From: a virus
Virus record (IMG/VR): IMGVR_UViG_3300032323_001529
Location: 1-48,286 of that record
Strand: one strand, 5' to 3'
Length of the DNA: 48,286 nt
In this document: piece after piece, positions 33,609 through 43,682 of the stretch
Layout: each line of letters starts with the position of its first letter
Position numbering within the stretch: position 1 is the stretch's first letter
Notes under the pieces: model-generated
Database searches by the model: none
The model's input: the letters and a program-made list of their open reading frames with translations, nothing else
Told to the model about the DNA's origin: nothing
Program-made: the position numbers and the translations under genes

Positions 33609-36600
33609 ATGACCAAACAGGTACAACTTAGAAGAGGGTCCACATCAGAACATTTAGTATTTACGGGGGCAGTAGGAGAATTAACGATTGATACTAATCT
33701 AGATGTAGCTGTTGTTCATGACGGATCTACACCTGGAGGTCATTATTTAGTGGGCGTTGCTGCCACTCAAAGTATTATTAATAAAGTATCTATTGGTATT
33801 GGTACTAGCGGCACATCAAATGAATTAGAAGTAATTGGAAACGCATATGTTGCAGGTGATATAGCAGCCAGATCTATTTTTATAAACTCTGAAGAACCTG
33901 TAGTTAGAACAGGAATCATAAGCGCTACTCCAAACAATATTATTACGGGTATTGCTACCAATAATATTCGTGTAGGTTATTTTGTTACAAATACAACTGT
34001 TTCCAGTGGTACAACTGTCATATCTATAGGTATAGGTAGCCTTACAGTAAGTAATTTGACATCTGATGCACAGATATCAACATCGGTTTATGTGGCTACA
34101 CCCAATGGCAATCATCTAATTGATCCTTACGTTGGTATTAATACATCCATTTTGACAGTTGGTTATGCTGTTAGTGGACCTGGAGTTCTACCAAATACAA
34201 CAATATCTGGTTTTAGTACGTTTCTTAATGGATCAGTATTTTTATCACAAAATACGGTTGGAACTGTTGGTGTAATAACTGCTTCTGGAACTGTTTCTGT
34301 TGCTGGAACTACTATTACAGGAATTACAACAACCAATTTGCAATCCGGATATTACGTTTTATATGATCCAAGTTTTGGAGCCCCAAACTATACACAAATT
34401 GTATCGATTGGAGTCGGACAAATTGGAGTTAGTACTACAATTACTGCAACGGGAACCAGGAATTTTGAGTTTGGTGTAATTGATACATATTATTTTTCTA
34501 ATTTAGGTATATCTACAAGTTTTAGTTTTACTGACTCAATTTCAGGAAAAGCATTTATTGATATCATCGAAGCTCAAGAAGAATCCGTAGTTAGATTAAA
34601 TGTAACTAATGAATCGAATACGGATATTGCAAGAGTAAATACCGGAATTATTACGACTGGTTTAGTAAATACCGCTTATATAACAAGTGGAATTATTACA
34701 AATACTGGATTGGGTACGGCTACAATTGATCAAGCATATATTAATGTTGGTATTGGTACTACTGTAGGAATTTCCAGTGCAAGATTAAATGAAGCGTATA
34801 TCTCTTCAGGTATCGCAACGAATTTGATTGCTCAATATTTTAATGTAGATACATCTGTTGCAAGTACATCTTTCTTTAATGTTGGTATTGGTACTACTGT
34901 CGGAATTTCTAGTTTAAGATCTAATAATTTATATGTTGATGTTGGTATTGCAACTATAGTAGGAATAAAAACTGCAAGAATTGATAGTTTATTTGTAGAT
35001 AGTGGTATTGCAACTAACTTTACAATTACAAATTTATCATCAACTGATTTATATGCAAATTCTGCCTATATTAATTCTGGTATAATAACTACCGCAGGTA
35101 TCAATACAGTTAATATATCTTTAGCTAATATTGATGTAGGTATAGCTACTAGTTTTAATATAGGTACAAGTTCAATAAATTTAGCTTACATTACTTCTGG
35201 CGTATCATCGACATTTAATATTACTGATACTTATATTGCATCAGCAAATATTAACTCTGGTATTATTACTACCGCTAATATTAATACTTTATATTCATCC
35301 AATACATTCTTTGGGGTTGGTATTGGTACTACCGCAGCGATAAATGAGGCTAGAATTAGTACACTTTACGCAAATTCCGGAATATTAACCTCATCAAGAG
35401 CTGGATTTTCAACTATAAACACTGCGTTTATTAGTACTTCTTATACTAATACTGGATTTGCAACTTATTTTAATGTAACTGGAGTTGGTACTGTTCAGAG
35501 ATTGGAATCCCTAGTTGGTTTCATAACTTATCTAAATGGATCCGATATTAATTATACTGGATTATCTACATTTGGTAATGTCACAATAGGTATTGGAAAT
35601 ACCGATTTAATTGTTTCGGGAGATGCTAGAATTACTGGTATTCTTTCAGTAGGATCAGGTACAGTCAAAATTGATGGAACTAGTTCATCAGTTTCTGGAA
35701 TTAATAGTTTAAGAGTTGCTGCTGGATTTGTCACAAATATTTCCGGTACAAACCTAAACTATTCCGGAATTTCTACTTTAAATCAGGTTGGTGTTTCTAC
35801 GTTATCTTTTGTCGGTATTAATACACTTTTAAATAATCAGGATAAAACTGTAAAAATTGAACTTTCAAACTCTGGAGTTGCAACTAACTACACACTGACT
35901 TTACCTGCAACACCAGGAAGTTCTGGACAAACCTTATCGTTATTAACAGATGGAACTTTAGGATTTACTACGGCTGGACTTTTTGAAAATAGATACTATG
36001 TATCAGCGGTAAATGGTGATGATACTTTTGATGGTAAAGCTCTTCCAGTAAAAACAGTTAAGAGAGCTTCTCAGTTAGCTTCTTTCGATAGTTTCATAAT
36101 CCCTGGACAAAGATATCTAGATGCTGGAGATCTTCTTGAAGCTAATAAAGAATTTATTAAAGAAGAAGTTGTATCATACTTGGAGTTTAATTATGAAAAC
36201 ATTTCTACACAACTTCCAGATTATGATCCAGTAATTTGTAAGAGAGATGTTGGATATCTTGTAGATGCTCTTGTTTATGATATTAGATTTGGCGGAAATT
36301 CAAAGTCAATTGAAGCCGGATTTGCTTATTGGGATATTACTCAAAATCCAGATGTATCTTATGTTGCTGGTGAAGAAGAACAAGCTATTTTTGCATATGA
36401 ATATATCAAGTTCATCGGACAATATGTTATTAATAATCAGTCCCCACCAACATTATACCAAACTACAGTATCCCAAACATTTGATTTTACTGTTTCTACA
36501 GGAGTAAAAGAAGATCCAGCAAATAGTAATACAAATTATTTCCATAGATCTAAAGATGCTAGAAATCTTATTGTAGGTAATAGACAAGAAATTATTGATA

Positions 36601-39600
36601 AGTCATTAGCTTCAGTAGCTCTTGCGGCAACCACTGGATTTTATTTCCCAGGAGAATCTGAGACTAACGAAAGATCAAGATATTATGATTCTTATAAGTT
36701 AATTCAAATCAATAAACAAGAAATTCTTGATAAGTCCATAGCATCTATTGCACTAGGATTTCCAACAGGATTTTATGTTCCTGGTAACGGAATTACTTCT
36801 ACAACTAATGACTCAAGATATTATGATGCTTATAGACTAATTCAGATTAATAAAGACGAAATTGTTGCAACTGCATTAACTGCAATTAATGTTCAGTATC
36901 CAACTCTCTGGACTTCGGGTGTATCTTCATCCAAGTGTCAAAGAGATTTGGGATATTTTGTTGATGCTGTATCAACAGACTTGTTCACTGGTGGTAACAA
37001 TTATGTAAGAGAATTTACTGGATTTTATTTTGTCGGAGTTGGAACTACAAGTTTAGCTGGAGAAGAACAACAAACAATATTTGGTTTCAGAGAAGCTGGA
37101 ACTCAAATGAGAAGAGCGATTACAAATCTTCTCACGAATAAAAATCTTGGAATTTCTAGTGGACCTACGGAATATGGTGGCGGTGGCGGAAACGTAGGTG
37201 TTTCAAATACAACTGCTTGTACTGATGTTCAAAATAGCGTCGTTTCTCTTGTCGGTATCGTAACTGCTGCAATTGGAGCAGCAACAACAAGTGGATTACC
37301 TGCTGTTAATTATGGAGATTTTAATCTCAATGTGATTGGATTTGGTACAACTTCTGGAATTTGGAAGTGTGCAAGAGACACTGGATTCTTTATTGATGCG
37401 GTATCTACCGATGTATTCACTGGTGGTAATAACTATGTAAGATCTTTTACTGGATTCTATTTTACAAATGTTGGAGCTCCACTAGGAAATGGATTAGTTG
37501 GAGAAATTGCACAATCAAACTATGTTTTTGAAAGTGCAAGAGATTACATGAAGAAGGCCATTACAAATCAATTGAATGGTCGTGATTTAACTATTACAGC
37601 AGATCCTGTAACCGGATTTAACACATCACCAAGTTCTTGTTCCAATGTTCAATCAACAATTACATCACTCACTGGTATTGTTACTACGGCTATTGGTTCC
37701 GGAAGTACTACTGGTATTGGAACAACAACCAACTATGGTTATTTCTTAGTAAATTCTACCTTCAATGTCAGTGATTTTGTTGGTATTGGAACTACGAATG
37801 TTGTTGGGGGACGCAAGTGTGCTAGAGATCTAGGATACATTGTTGATGCTATTGCTCAGGACGTATCTTATGGTACAAACCAACACATAATTTATGCAAC
37901 TAAGAAATATTTCAATGGTGCAGGAACAGCGCGAACAGATGGATTATTGGGTGAAGAAGCAATTTCAGCATATGCATTCCAAAGTGCAGGAAAATATGCA
38001 AAACAAGCCGTAACAAACTGGTTAAATTATCAAGATTTAACTATTCAAAATGATGTTGCAATTGGTAATACTAATAAGAACCCAAATGTATGTGCAAATA
38101 CTAGATCTACTATTGATTCTCTTGTTGGAATTATTACAACTGCTGTATTGAGTGGAAGTTTATCTGGAATTGCAACAGTTAATCTTGGACTTACAGATTG
38201 TGCAGATGTAAGATCTGCTCTTGTAAATTATGTCGGTATTATTACAACAATTGTTGGATTTGGTACAACTGCTTCTCCAGAGAAAGTTCTTCCACAAACA
38301 CAATCCAAACCTGTTTGTATTATTGTTGAGGCCGGAGAATATATTGAAGATAACCCAATTCTTCTTTATGATGACGTTGCAGTCATAGGTGACAACCTGA
38401 GAAATACTATTATAAGACCTCTGAACGCTGGTAAAGATCTCTTTAGAGTCAGAAACGGTGTGTATGTAACTGGTTTTGCAATGAAGGATTCAATTGATCA
38501 AGCTGGTATTCCATTGAGTACTTGGGACTATGCAGTTGCATTTGATGATCCAAATGATCCAACAACTTCAAGAGCGGGATATGCAACAAAACTAGATAAA
38601 CCAATTATTTCAAGGTCTCCATACATCCAGAACTGTTCTATCTTATCTTTCTTGGGTGCAAATGGAATTCTGGTTGATGGTAATAAAGTACAAACTCCAA
38701 ATATTCCTGTTGTCAGACAAGAAGCTGAAAAACCACTTGAAGGCGATCAACCTGAACAAGGCAAATCAATGGTTGCAGCTGCATTCACCATGGTTTCTTT
38801 TGGTGGTATTGGTTGGAGAACAATTAACGATGGATATGCACAGGTTGTATCCTGTTTCCAAATCTTCTGTAGATATGGTTCATTAACCCAGTCTGGTGGT
38901 TATCTATCCATTACAAACTCTGCAACTAACTTTGGATTATTTGCTCTCAGATCTACAGGATTTAGTCCAAATTCCTTTAGATTTGATAGAGGAAGAATTG
39001 CTGCTACAGGTACTTCCGGCGGATTAACTACGTTAAAAGTTGTTGGTCTTGGAAGATCTGATCAAGATTTATACGTTGCAAGATTCGTTAATAATGCAAA
39101 TCAAGATCTAACTCAAAACTTCAAATCAGTTCCAATAACATCCGAGTTTGTTGGAACTGCAGTAACTGCAGGTGGATCCGTAAATATTTCAAATGACACT
39201 ATTAATATCACATCACATCCATTTAGTAATGGTGATAGCATAGTTTATTTTGGAGATGAAGGAGTTATACCTAGTAGAATTATTGGTGGATTAGTTAATG
39301 GAAACCAATATTATGTTCTTTATAATGATTCCAATTCATTCAGATTGACAGAAGATGATGGATTAACTAGAATTGTTGATTTGACTTCCGTATCTACCGG
39401 TATTCATACCTTCCAGAAAAATAGTTTTGAGTTTTTTGCATTCTCAGTTCTTGATAGACACAATTCCTACCAAAGATTAACTCTTGCTGGAGTTGGAAGT
39501 ACTGCTAACTTTGTTTCTGGTAGAGAAATTACTCAGACGGTTGTTGGTGGAACAGCAGTTGGTATTGCATACACATATAATCAAACTTCTAGAGAGTTAA

Positions 39601-42600
39601 TTGTTTCAGTTGAACTTTCCGAGGGTGTTAGAAGAAACTTTGCAATTTCTAATGGAACTACAATTCTCAATATAACAGATCATAGCGGAACTCCAATAGG
39701 TGTTGCAGTAACTGTTGTTGCAGGATTGACAACTTATTGGTCAACTAATACTAAGATTGATTCTACTTTAACTGGTCAAAGTATTCAGGGTGTACAAAAT
39801 TTAGCAGAAACTTATAAATTACATTGGCATAGACCATCGATTATTAACTCATCTGGTCATACTTGGGAATATTCCGGATCTGGTATTGATTATAATGCTT
39901 TACCACAAAATGGCGGTAAGACTGATACCAGAACTGAACAAGTTTCTGAACGTGGTGGAAGAGTATTCTCATCCGGTACCAACGAACTTGGTGACTTTAA
40001 GATTGGAGACTTTATTACTGCATTCAACAGAACGGGTAATATTATCTTCAATAATACCGTAACAATCGGTACTCTTGATTCTCTTAGATTATCACTTTCT
40101 GGTGGTGTTTCTATTGAAGAATTCTCCGTGGATTCTGGACTTGGTGATAATGAACTTGGTGGACCATTGAATAAGAGGGTTCCAACTCAACTTGCAACAA
40201 GATCATTCCTTAATAGTAGACTTGGTGGATTTATTGATAAATCTGTATCCACTAATGCTGTTCCTAATGCTATTGTTCAATTAAATGCCATTGGACAGAT
40301 TAATGCTGACCTAATTCCACCTAAAGTTTCCAATTTTTATAGAACACCTTATAATTATGGCAGATTGCAATTACATAACCAAATTCCCGCTTTAGGTCTA
40401 CTAAACGGTGATACTGTTATTGAACCAACATCTCCATATGTTCTTACAAGTGATACTTATTCTCAATATATCATTCTCAATAACAGTACTGTTTACAACT
40501 TCCTAAATGGAGACATTATAGTTAGTGTTCTCAATCAAGGTGAAGTAACTGGTATTGTTACTCGTCCTCCATATATCGGAGTTAATACAAATACAGGAAT
40601 TACTACTGACGCAGGGTTGAGTTTCTCTCAAGTCGGTTATGGAACTACTGGACTTGTAAGAGGTGTAGCACTAACATTGAAATCTCTCAGTGGAGGAAGT
40701 GGATATTCTCAAGCGGGAATTTATACTGGTGTAAGATTTGATACTGCTAGTGGTATTGGTACTGGAATAACAGGTACAATTACAGTTAGTGCTGCAGGTA
40801 CAGTTCAATCTGTTGCAATTAACACTGGCGGTCGTTATTTTGCAGTCAATGACTTACTAACTCTAAATGATCCTACTCCAATTGGTGGTAGAAGTGGCGG
40901 ATCTAATTTTACAATTCAAATTGCCAGTGTAGAAACTAGATTATATATTAATCTTCTTAATAATGCTAAATTTACACCAACGGCCGCCCTTCCAGATTAT
41001 ATTGCAGATAGAAATGCTGTTGCAATTTCAACCAATGTAGGAACTACTACAAGTTTCTCATTCACTGGAACAGGAATTGATGTTGGTGGAAACGTTGATT
41101 TTGTTAATGATAGAATCACCACAGCATTCTTACCCTTTGAGAATGGCGATCCAGTAAAATATACCACTAGTGGAACCCCCGTTACTCCTTTGGTTGCCAA
41201 TGAAGTTTATTATGTCAAAAAAGTTGGAATAAGTTCATACACACTTCATTTAAATTATGCACTTGCAACTCCTATCGATCTTACTGCTTCTGGTACTGGA
41301 ACACAGACATTAACAAGAGTTGCGTTTTCAACAGAAACTAATCAAGTTTCAGTTGCAAACCACGGATTTACTCAAGGTGATCCGATCCAAGTTAATGCAG
41401 CTGCAGGTGTTGGAACTTTACCATCGGGTATTTCTACAGGATTCTACTACTTTGTTGGTTCTGTAACAACAAACTCATTTACTTTACACCAAAGTAGATC
41501 AAGCGCTCTCGTTTCCATTAATGGATTAATATTGGATGAAGTATCATTAAATACAAGTGGAAGTGGTATAGTCTCATTTACGAAACAAAATGTATCTTTG
41601 ACTTCCGTTGTTAATACTTCTGGACAATTATCTTCAAATTGGTCTGCAGTTGGTGGTGGTGATATTGACGCTTCTAATATTATTACTGGTGTCATCAATA
41701 CTACTAGACTTGCTGGTAGTGGTAGTGCAAATAACCAAACGTTCTTAAGAGGAGACTCTGCTTGGGCAAAGGCCGTTTCTTCTGTAGGATTTGGTACAAC
41801 TCAACCAGTACAAGTTAGTGCAACTTCTTCAGATTTAGCTCCAGGTGGTGTCGGAGTTAATACCTACTATGGTAATATTGAAATTAAACTCAATAGAGCT
41901 CTACCAACTATTGATACGTACTCAACAATTGGTGTTGCGCAATTCAAAACATCAACATTTAATGTTGGATCTGATGGTCAAATTCAAATCAAGACATCAT
42001 CTTCTGGTGGTGATGTTGATGCTGCTACTCTTGGAGGTAATAGCTCTTCATATCACCTAGACGTAGCTAATCATCAAGGTACTGTTTCAATTGCAAGAGG
42101 TGGTACTGGATTAACTGGATTGCCACCAAGCGGAGCATTATTATTAGGTAATGGAACAGCGTATACTCTTACTACTACTCCAACATTTACTGGTACTATA
42201 ACAACTAGAGATATTGCAGTCCAAACAGGTTATGATATTTCCTTTACTACAGGAACTTGGACAGGTGAAAAAGCTGGAAAGATCCAATTCTCTAGTAATA
42301 ATCTTTACTTACAGTTCACTACTAGTTTAATTGGTAGAAACTCCAGTGGAACAGATGTATTTACTTTGACTAATGGTGGTAACGTAACATTTACTGGATC
42401 ACTTCAAGGTACTAGATTTACATCCACAGTTACAACTGGAACTGCTCCATTTACTGTATCTTCCACAACTGAGGTTGCAAATCTAAATGCTGCTCTACTA
42501 AATGGTTTTGCATCTGATACTTCAAACACTGCAAATGCAATTGTAAGAAGAGATGCAAGTAATCAAATTTTTGTAGGAAGACTTGAACTTTCTTCTGCAG

Positions 42601-43631
42601 GTTCAACTTCTGCCGCGCAATTGACATTTAGTGGAACTACAAACAATTGGATTACTTTTGGTACAAATGGTGTTGCTGCTCCAGCATTTACTACAAGAAG
42701 TACTGGTACTAAAATTGTTTATTATACTGCTCTGAGCGCGTCTGCAGCGGATTATGCATCGGGCATTGAGGGATCTACATTATGGCATTCAGTTCCAACG
42801 ACTTCTGAACAATTCAGATGGTATGGTGGAACAACTCTTGCTGCAACTCTCACAGGAGCGGGTGCATTAACTCTTGTTGGCGCTCTTTCCGCAACTACTT
42901 TAACATCTACAGTTACAACTGGAACTGCTCCATTTACGGTATCTTCTACAACGAAGGTTACTAACCTAAACGCTGATTTACTTGATGGACTTAATTCCGC
43001 AACAACAGCAACAGGAGACACCATTGTTGCTAGAGATGCTTCCGGTAATATTACTGGTGCGAGAGTTGATGCAACAACTCATAGAGCAACTACATTTGAT
43101 GTTACTGCGGATACAAACAATAGATTACAACAAGGTCTATTAGCATTAAGAAGTACATCACCAACGATTTATCTACGTGATACGGATCATAACGTATCAA
43201 TGATCCACTGTAACTCTAATATTTTCTACATTCTTCGTGGAGCAAATGATACTGAAACGTGGACACAAGTAAATAGTGTATGGCCTTTAGAGATTAATCT
43301 CACCAATAATAATGCAACATTTGGTGGAACAGTAACTGCTTCATCCGACGTAAGATTTAAGAAAAATATTGAAACCATTCAAGATGCACTTAATAAAATT
43401 TTAAACATGCGTGGAGTAACTTTCGAAAGACTTCAAACTCCAGGAACTGAAATTGGTGTAATCGCACAAGAAGTTGAGGAAATCGTACCAGAGGTTGTTA
43501 CAACCGATTCAAATGGCCATAAGTCCGTTGCATATGCAAATATCACTGCATTACTAATTGAAGCAGTTAAGACACAACAGGTTCAAATCAACGAACTTCG
43601 TGAAGAGATTAAAAAACTAAAGGGGGAGTGA
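33609..43631 (+). CDS. Giant tail fibre (3340 aa) with C-terminal peptidase S74 chaperone
   Basis: The N-terminus (QVQLRRGSTSEHLVFTGAVG, ELTIDTN) resembles the virion-binding domain of Mtd-type fibre proteins. Residues about 348-624 are a shaft of degenerate repeats of the AYINSGIATTFNI type. From about 795 (YYVSAVNGDDTFDGK) comes a globular region with four Cys-x-Arg-Asp units (C877, C1110, C1254, C1404). A pectate-lyase-like beta-helix follows (about 1564-1790, VIVEAGEY-type strands). Further beta modules and an ARGGTGLTG unit lead to the end. Residues 3245-3340 are an S74 intramolecular chaperone: SSDVRFKKNI gives the Ser3246/Lys3251 dyad, and a terminal coiled coil (QQVQINELREEIKKL) closes it. 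Autocleavage would remove the last 95 residues after trimerisation. It likely recognises the host surface. The gene precedes gp13, where T4 has its whisker gene. Confidence 0.88.
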   Translation: MTKQVQLRRGSTSEHLVFTGAVGELTIDTNLDVAVVHDGSTPGGHYLVGVAATQSIINKVSIGIGTSGTSNELEVIGNAYVAGDIAARSIFINSEEPVVRTGIISATPNNIITGIATNNIRVGYFVTNTTVSSGTTVISIGIGSLTVSNLTSDAQISTSVYVATPNGNHLIDPYVGINTSILTVGYAVSGPGVLPNTTISGFSTFLNGSVFLSQNTVGTVGVITASGTVSVAGTTITGITTTNLQSGYYVLYDPSFGAPNYTQIVSIGVGQIGVSTTITATGTRNFEFGVIDTYYFSNLGISTSFSFTDSISGKAFIDIIEAQEESVVRLNVTNESNTDIARVNTGIITTGLVNTAYITSGIITNTGLGTATIDQAYINVGIGTTVGISSARLNEAYISSGIATNLIAQYFNVDTSVASTSFFNVGIGTTVGISSLRSNNLYVDVGIATIVGIKTARIDSLFVDSGIATNFTITNLSSTDLYANSAYINSGIITTAGINTVNISLANIDVGIATSFNIGTSSINLAYITSGVSSTFNITDTYIASANINSGIITTANINTLYSSNTFFGVGIGTTAAINEARISTLYANSGILTSSRAGFSTINTAFISTSYTNTGFATYFNVTGVGTVQRLESLVGFITYLNGSDINYTGLSTFGNVTIGIGNTDLIVSGDARITGILSVGSGTVKIDGTSSSVSGINSLRVAAGFVTNISGTNLNYSGISTLNQVGVSTLSFVGINTLLNNQDKTVKIELSNSGVATNYTLTLPATPGSSGQTLSLLTDGTLGFTTAGLFENRYYVSAVNGDDTFDGKALPVKTVKRASQLASFDSFIIPGQRYLDAGDLLEANKEFIKEEVVSYLEFNYENISTQLPDYDPVICKRDVGYLVDALVYDIRFGGNSKSIEAGFAYWDITQNPDVSYVAGEEEQAIFAYEYIKFIGQYVINNQSPPTLYQTTVSQTFDFTVSTGVKEDPANSNTNYFHRSKDARNLIVGNRQEIIDKSLASVALAATTGFYFPGESETNERSRYYDSYKLIQINKQEILDKSIASIALGFPTGFYVPGNGITSTTNDSRYYDAYRLIQINKDEIVATALTAINVQYPTLWTSGVSSSKCQRDLGYFVDAVSTDLFTGGNNYVREFTGFYFVGVGTTSLAGEEQQTIFGFREAGTQMRRAITNLLTNKNLGISSGPTEYGGGGGNVGVSNTTACTDVQNSVVSLVGIVTAAIGAATTSGLPAVNYGDFNLNVIGFGTTSGIWKCARDTGFFIDAVSTDVFTGGNNYVRSFTGFYFTNVGAPLGNGLVGEIAQSNYVFESARDYMKKAITNQLNGRDLTITADPVTGFNTSPSSCSNVQSTITSLTGIVTTAIGSGSTTGIGTTTNYGYFLVNSTFNVSDFVGIGTTNVVGGRKCARDLGYIVDAIAQDVSYGTNQHIIYATKKYFNGAGTARTDGLLGEEAISAYAFQSAGKYAKQAVTNWLNYQDLTIQNDVAIGNTNKNPNVCANTRSTIDSLVGIITTAVLSGSLSGIATVNLGLTDCADVRSALVNYVGIITTIVGFGTTASPEKVLPQTQSKPVCIIVEAGEYIEDNPILLYDDVAVIGDNLRNTIIRPLNAGKDLFRVRNGVYVTGFAMKDSIDQAGIPLSTWDYAVAFDDPNDPTTSRAGYATKLDKPIISRSPYIQNCSILSFLGANGILVDGNKVQTPNIPVVRQEAEKPLEGDQPEQGKSMVAAAFTMVSFGGIGWRTINDGYAQVVSCFQIFCRYGSLTQSGGYLSITNSATNFGLFALRSTGFSPNSFRFDRGRIAATGTSGGLTTLKVVGLGRSDQDLYVARFVNNANQDLTQNFKSVPITSEFVGTAVTAGGSVNISNDTINITSHPFSNGDSIVYFGDEGVIPSRIIGGLVNGNQYYVLYNDSNSFRLTEDDGLTRIVDLTSVSTGIHTFQKNSFEFFAFSVLDRHNSYQRLTLAGVGSTANFVSGREITQTVVGGTAVGIAYTYNQTSRELIVSVELSEGVRRNFAISNGTTILNITDHSGTPIGVAVTVVAGLTTYWSTNTKIDSTLTGQSIQGVQNLAETYKLHWHRPSIINSSGHTWEYSGSGIDYNALPQNGGKTDTRTEQVSERGGRVFSSGTNELGDFKIGDFITAFNRTGNIIFNNTVTIGTLDSLRLSLSGGVSIEEFSVDSGLGDNELGGPLNKRVPTQLATRSFLNSRLGGFIDKSVSTNAVPNAIVQLNAIGQINADLIPPKVSNFYRTPYNYGRLQLHNQIPALGLLNGDTVIEPTSPYVLTSDTYSQYIILNNSTVYNFLNGDIIVSVLNQGEVTGIVTRPPYIGVNTNTGITTDAGLSFSQVGYGTTGLVRGVALTLKSLSGGSGYSQAGIYTGVRFDTASGIGTGITGTITVSAAGTVQSVAINTGGRYFAVNDLLTLNDPTPIGGRSGGSNFTIQIASVETRLYINLLNNAKFTPTAALPDYIADRNAVAISTNVGTTTSFSFTGTGIDVGGNVDFVNDRITTAFLPFENGDPVKYTTSGTPVTPLVANEVYYVKKVGISSYTLHLNYALATPIDLTASGTGTQTLTRVAFSTETNQVSVANHGFTQGDPIQVNAAAGVGTLPSGISTGFYYFVGSVTTNSFTLHQSRSSALVSINGLILDEVSLNTSGSGIVSFTKQNVSLTSVVNTSGQLSSNWSAVGGGDIDASNIITGVINTTRLAGSGSANNQTFLRGDSAWAKAVSSVGFGTTQPVQVSATSSDLAPGGVGVNTYYGNIEIKLNRALPTIDTYSTIGVAQFKTSTFNVGSDGQIQIKTSSSGGDVDAATLGGNSSSYHLDVANHQGTVSIARGGTGLTGLPPSGALLLGNGTAYTLTTTPTFTGTITTRDIAVQTGYDISFTTGTWTGEKAGKIQFSSNNLYLQFTTSLIGRNSSGTDVFTLTNGGNVTFTGSLQGTRFTSTVTTGTAPFTVSSTTEVANLNAALLNGFASDTSNTANAIVRRDASNQIFVGRLELSSAGSTSAAQLTFSGTTNNWITFGTNGVAAPAFTTRSTGTKIVYYTALSASAADYASGIEGSTLWHSVPTTSEQFRWYGGTTLAATLTGAGALTLVGALSATTLTSTVTTGTAPFTVSSTTKVTNLNADLLDGLNSATTATGDTIVARDASGNITGARVDATTHRATTFDVTADTNNRLQQGLLALRSTSPTIYLRDTDHNVSMIHCNSNIFYILRGANDTETWTQVNSVWPLEINLTNNNATFGGTVTASSDVRFKKNIETIQDALNKILNMRGVTFERLQTPGTEIGVIAQEVEEIVPEVVTTDSNGHKSVAYANITALLIEAVKTQQVQINELREEIKKLKGE

Positions 43632-43648
43632 AAACTTAACCCATAAAT

Positions 43649-43656
43649 TATAAATA
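43649..43656 (+). promoter_or_regulatory. Perfect late-promoter octamer inside a terminator arm
   Basis: TATAAATA is a full match to the T4 late consensus. Its last five bases are part of the 5' arm of the terminator at 43652-43682. By T4 spacing, transcription would begin near 43662, within the hairpin, so transcripts from this promoter would lack most of the 5' arm. Confidence 0.7.
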
Positions 43657-43682
43657 CCTCTAGGAAACTAGGGGTATTTTTT
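43652..43682 (+). terminator. Intrinsic terminator ending at the gp13 start codon
   Basis: A 12-bp stem (43652-43663 with 43668-43679, one T-G wobble) is closed by a GAAA loop and ends in six T residues (43677-43682). The gp13 ATG follows at once at 43683. It terminates the tail-fibre transcript. Confidence 0.88.

Noticed and set aside
33609-43631. Diversity-generating retroelement, suggested by the Mtd-like fibre N-terminus
   Set aside because: No reverse transcriptase and no template/variable repeat pair with adenine-specific differences were seen in the window; the N-terminal resemblance only concerns virion attachment.
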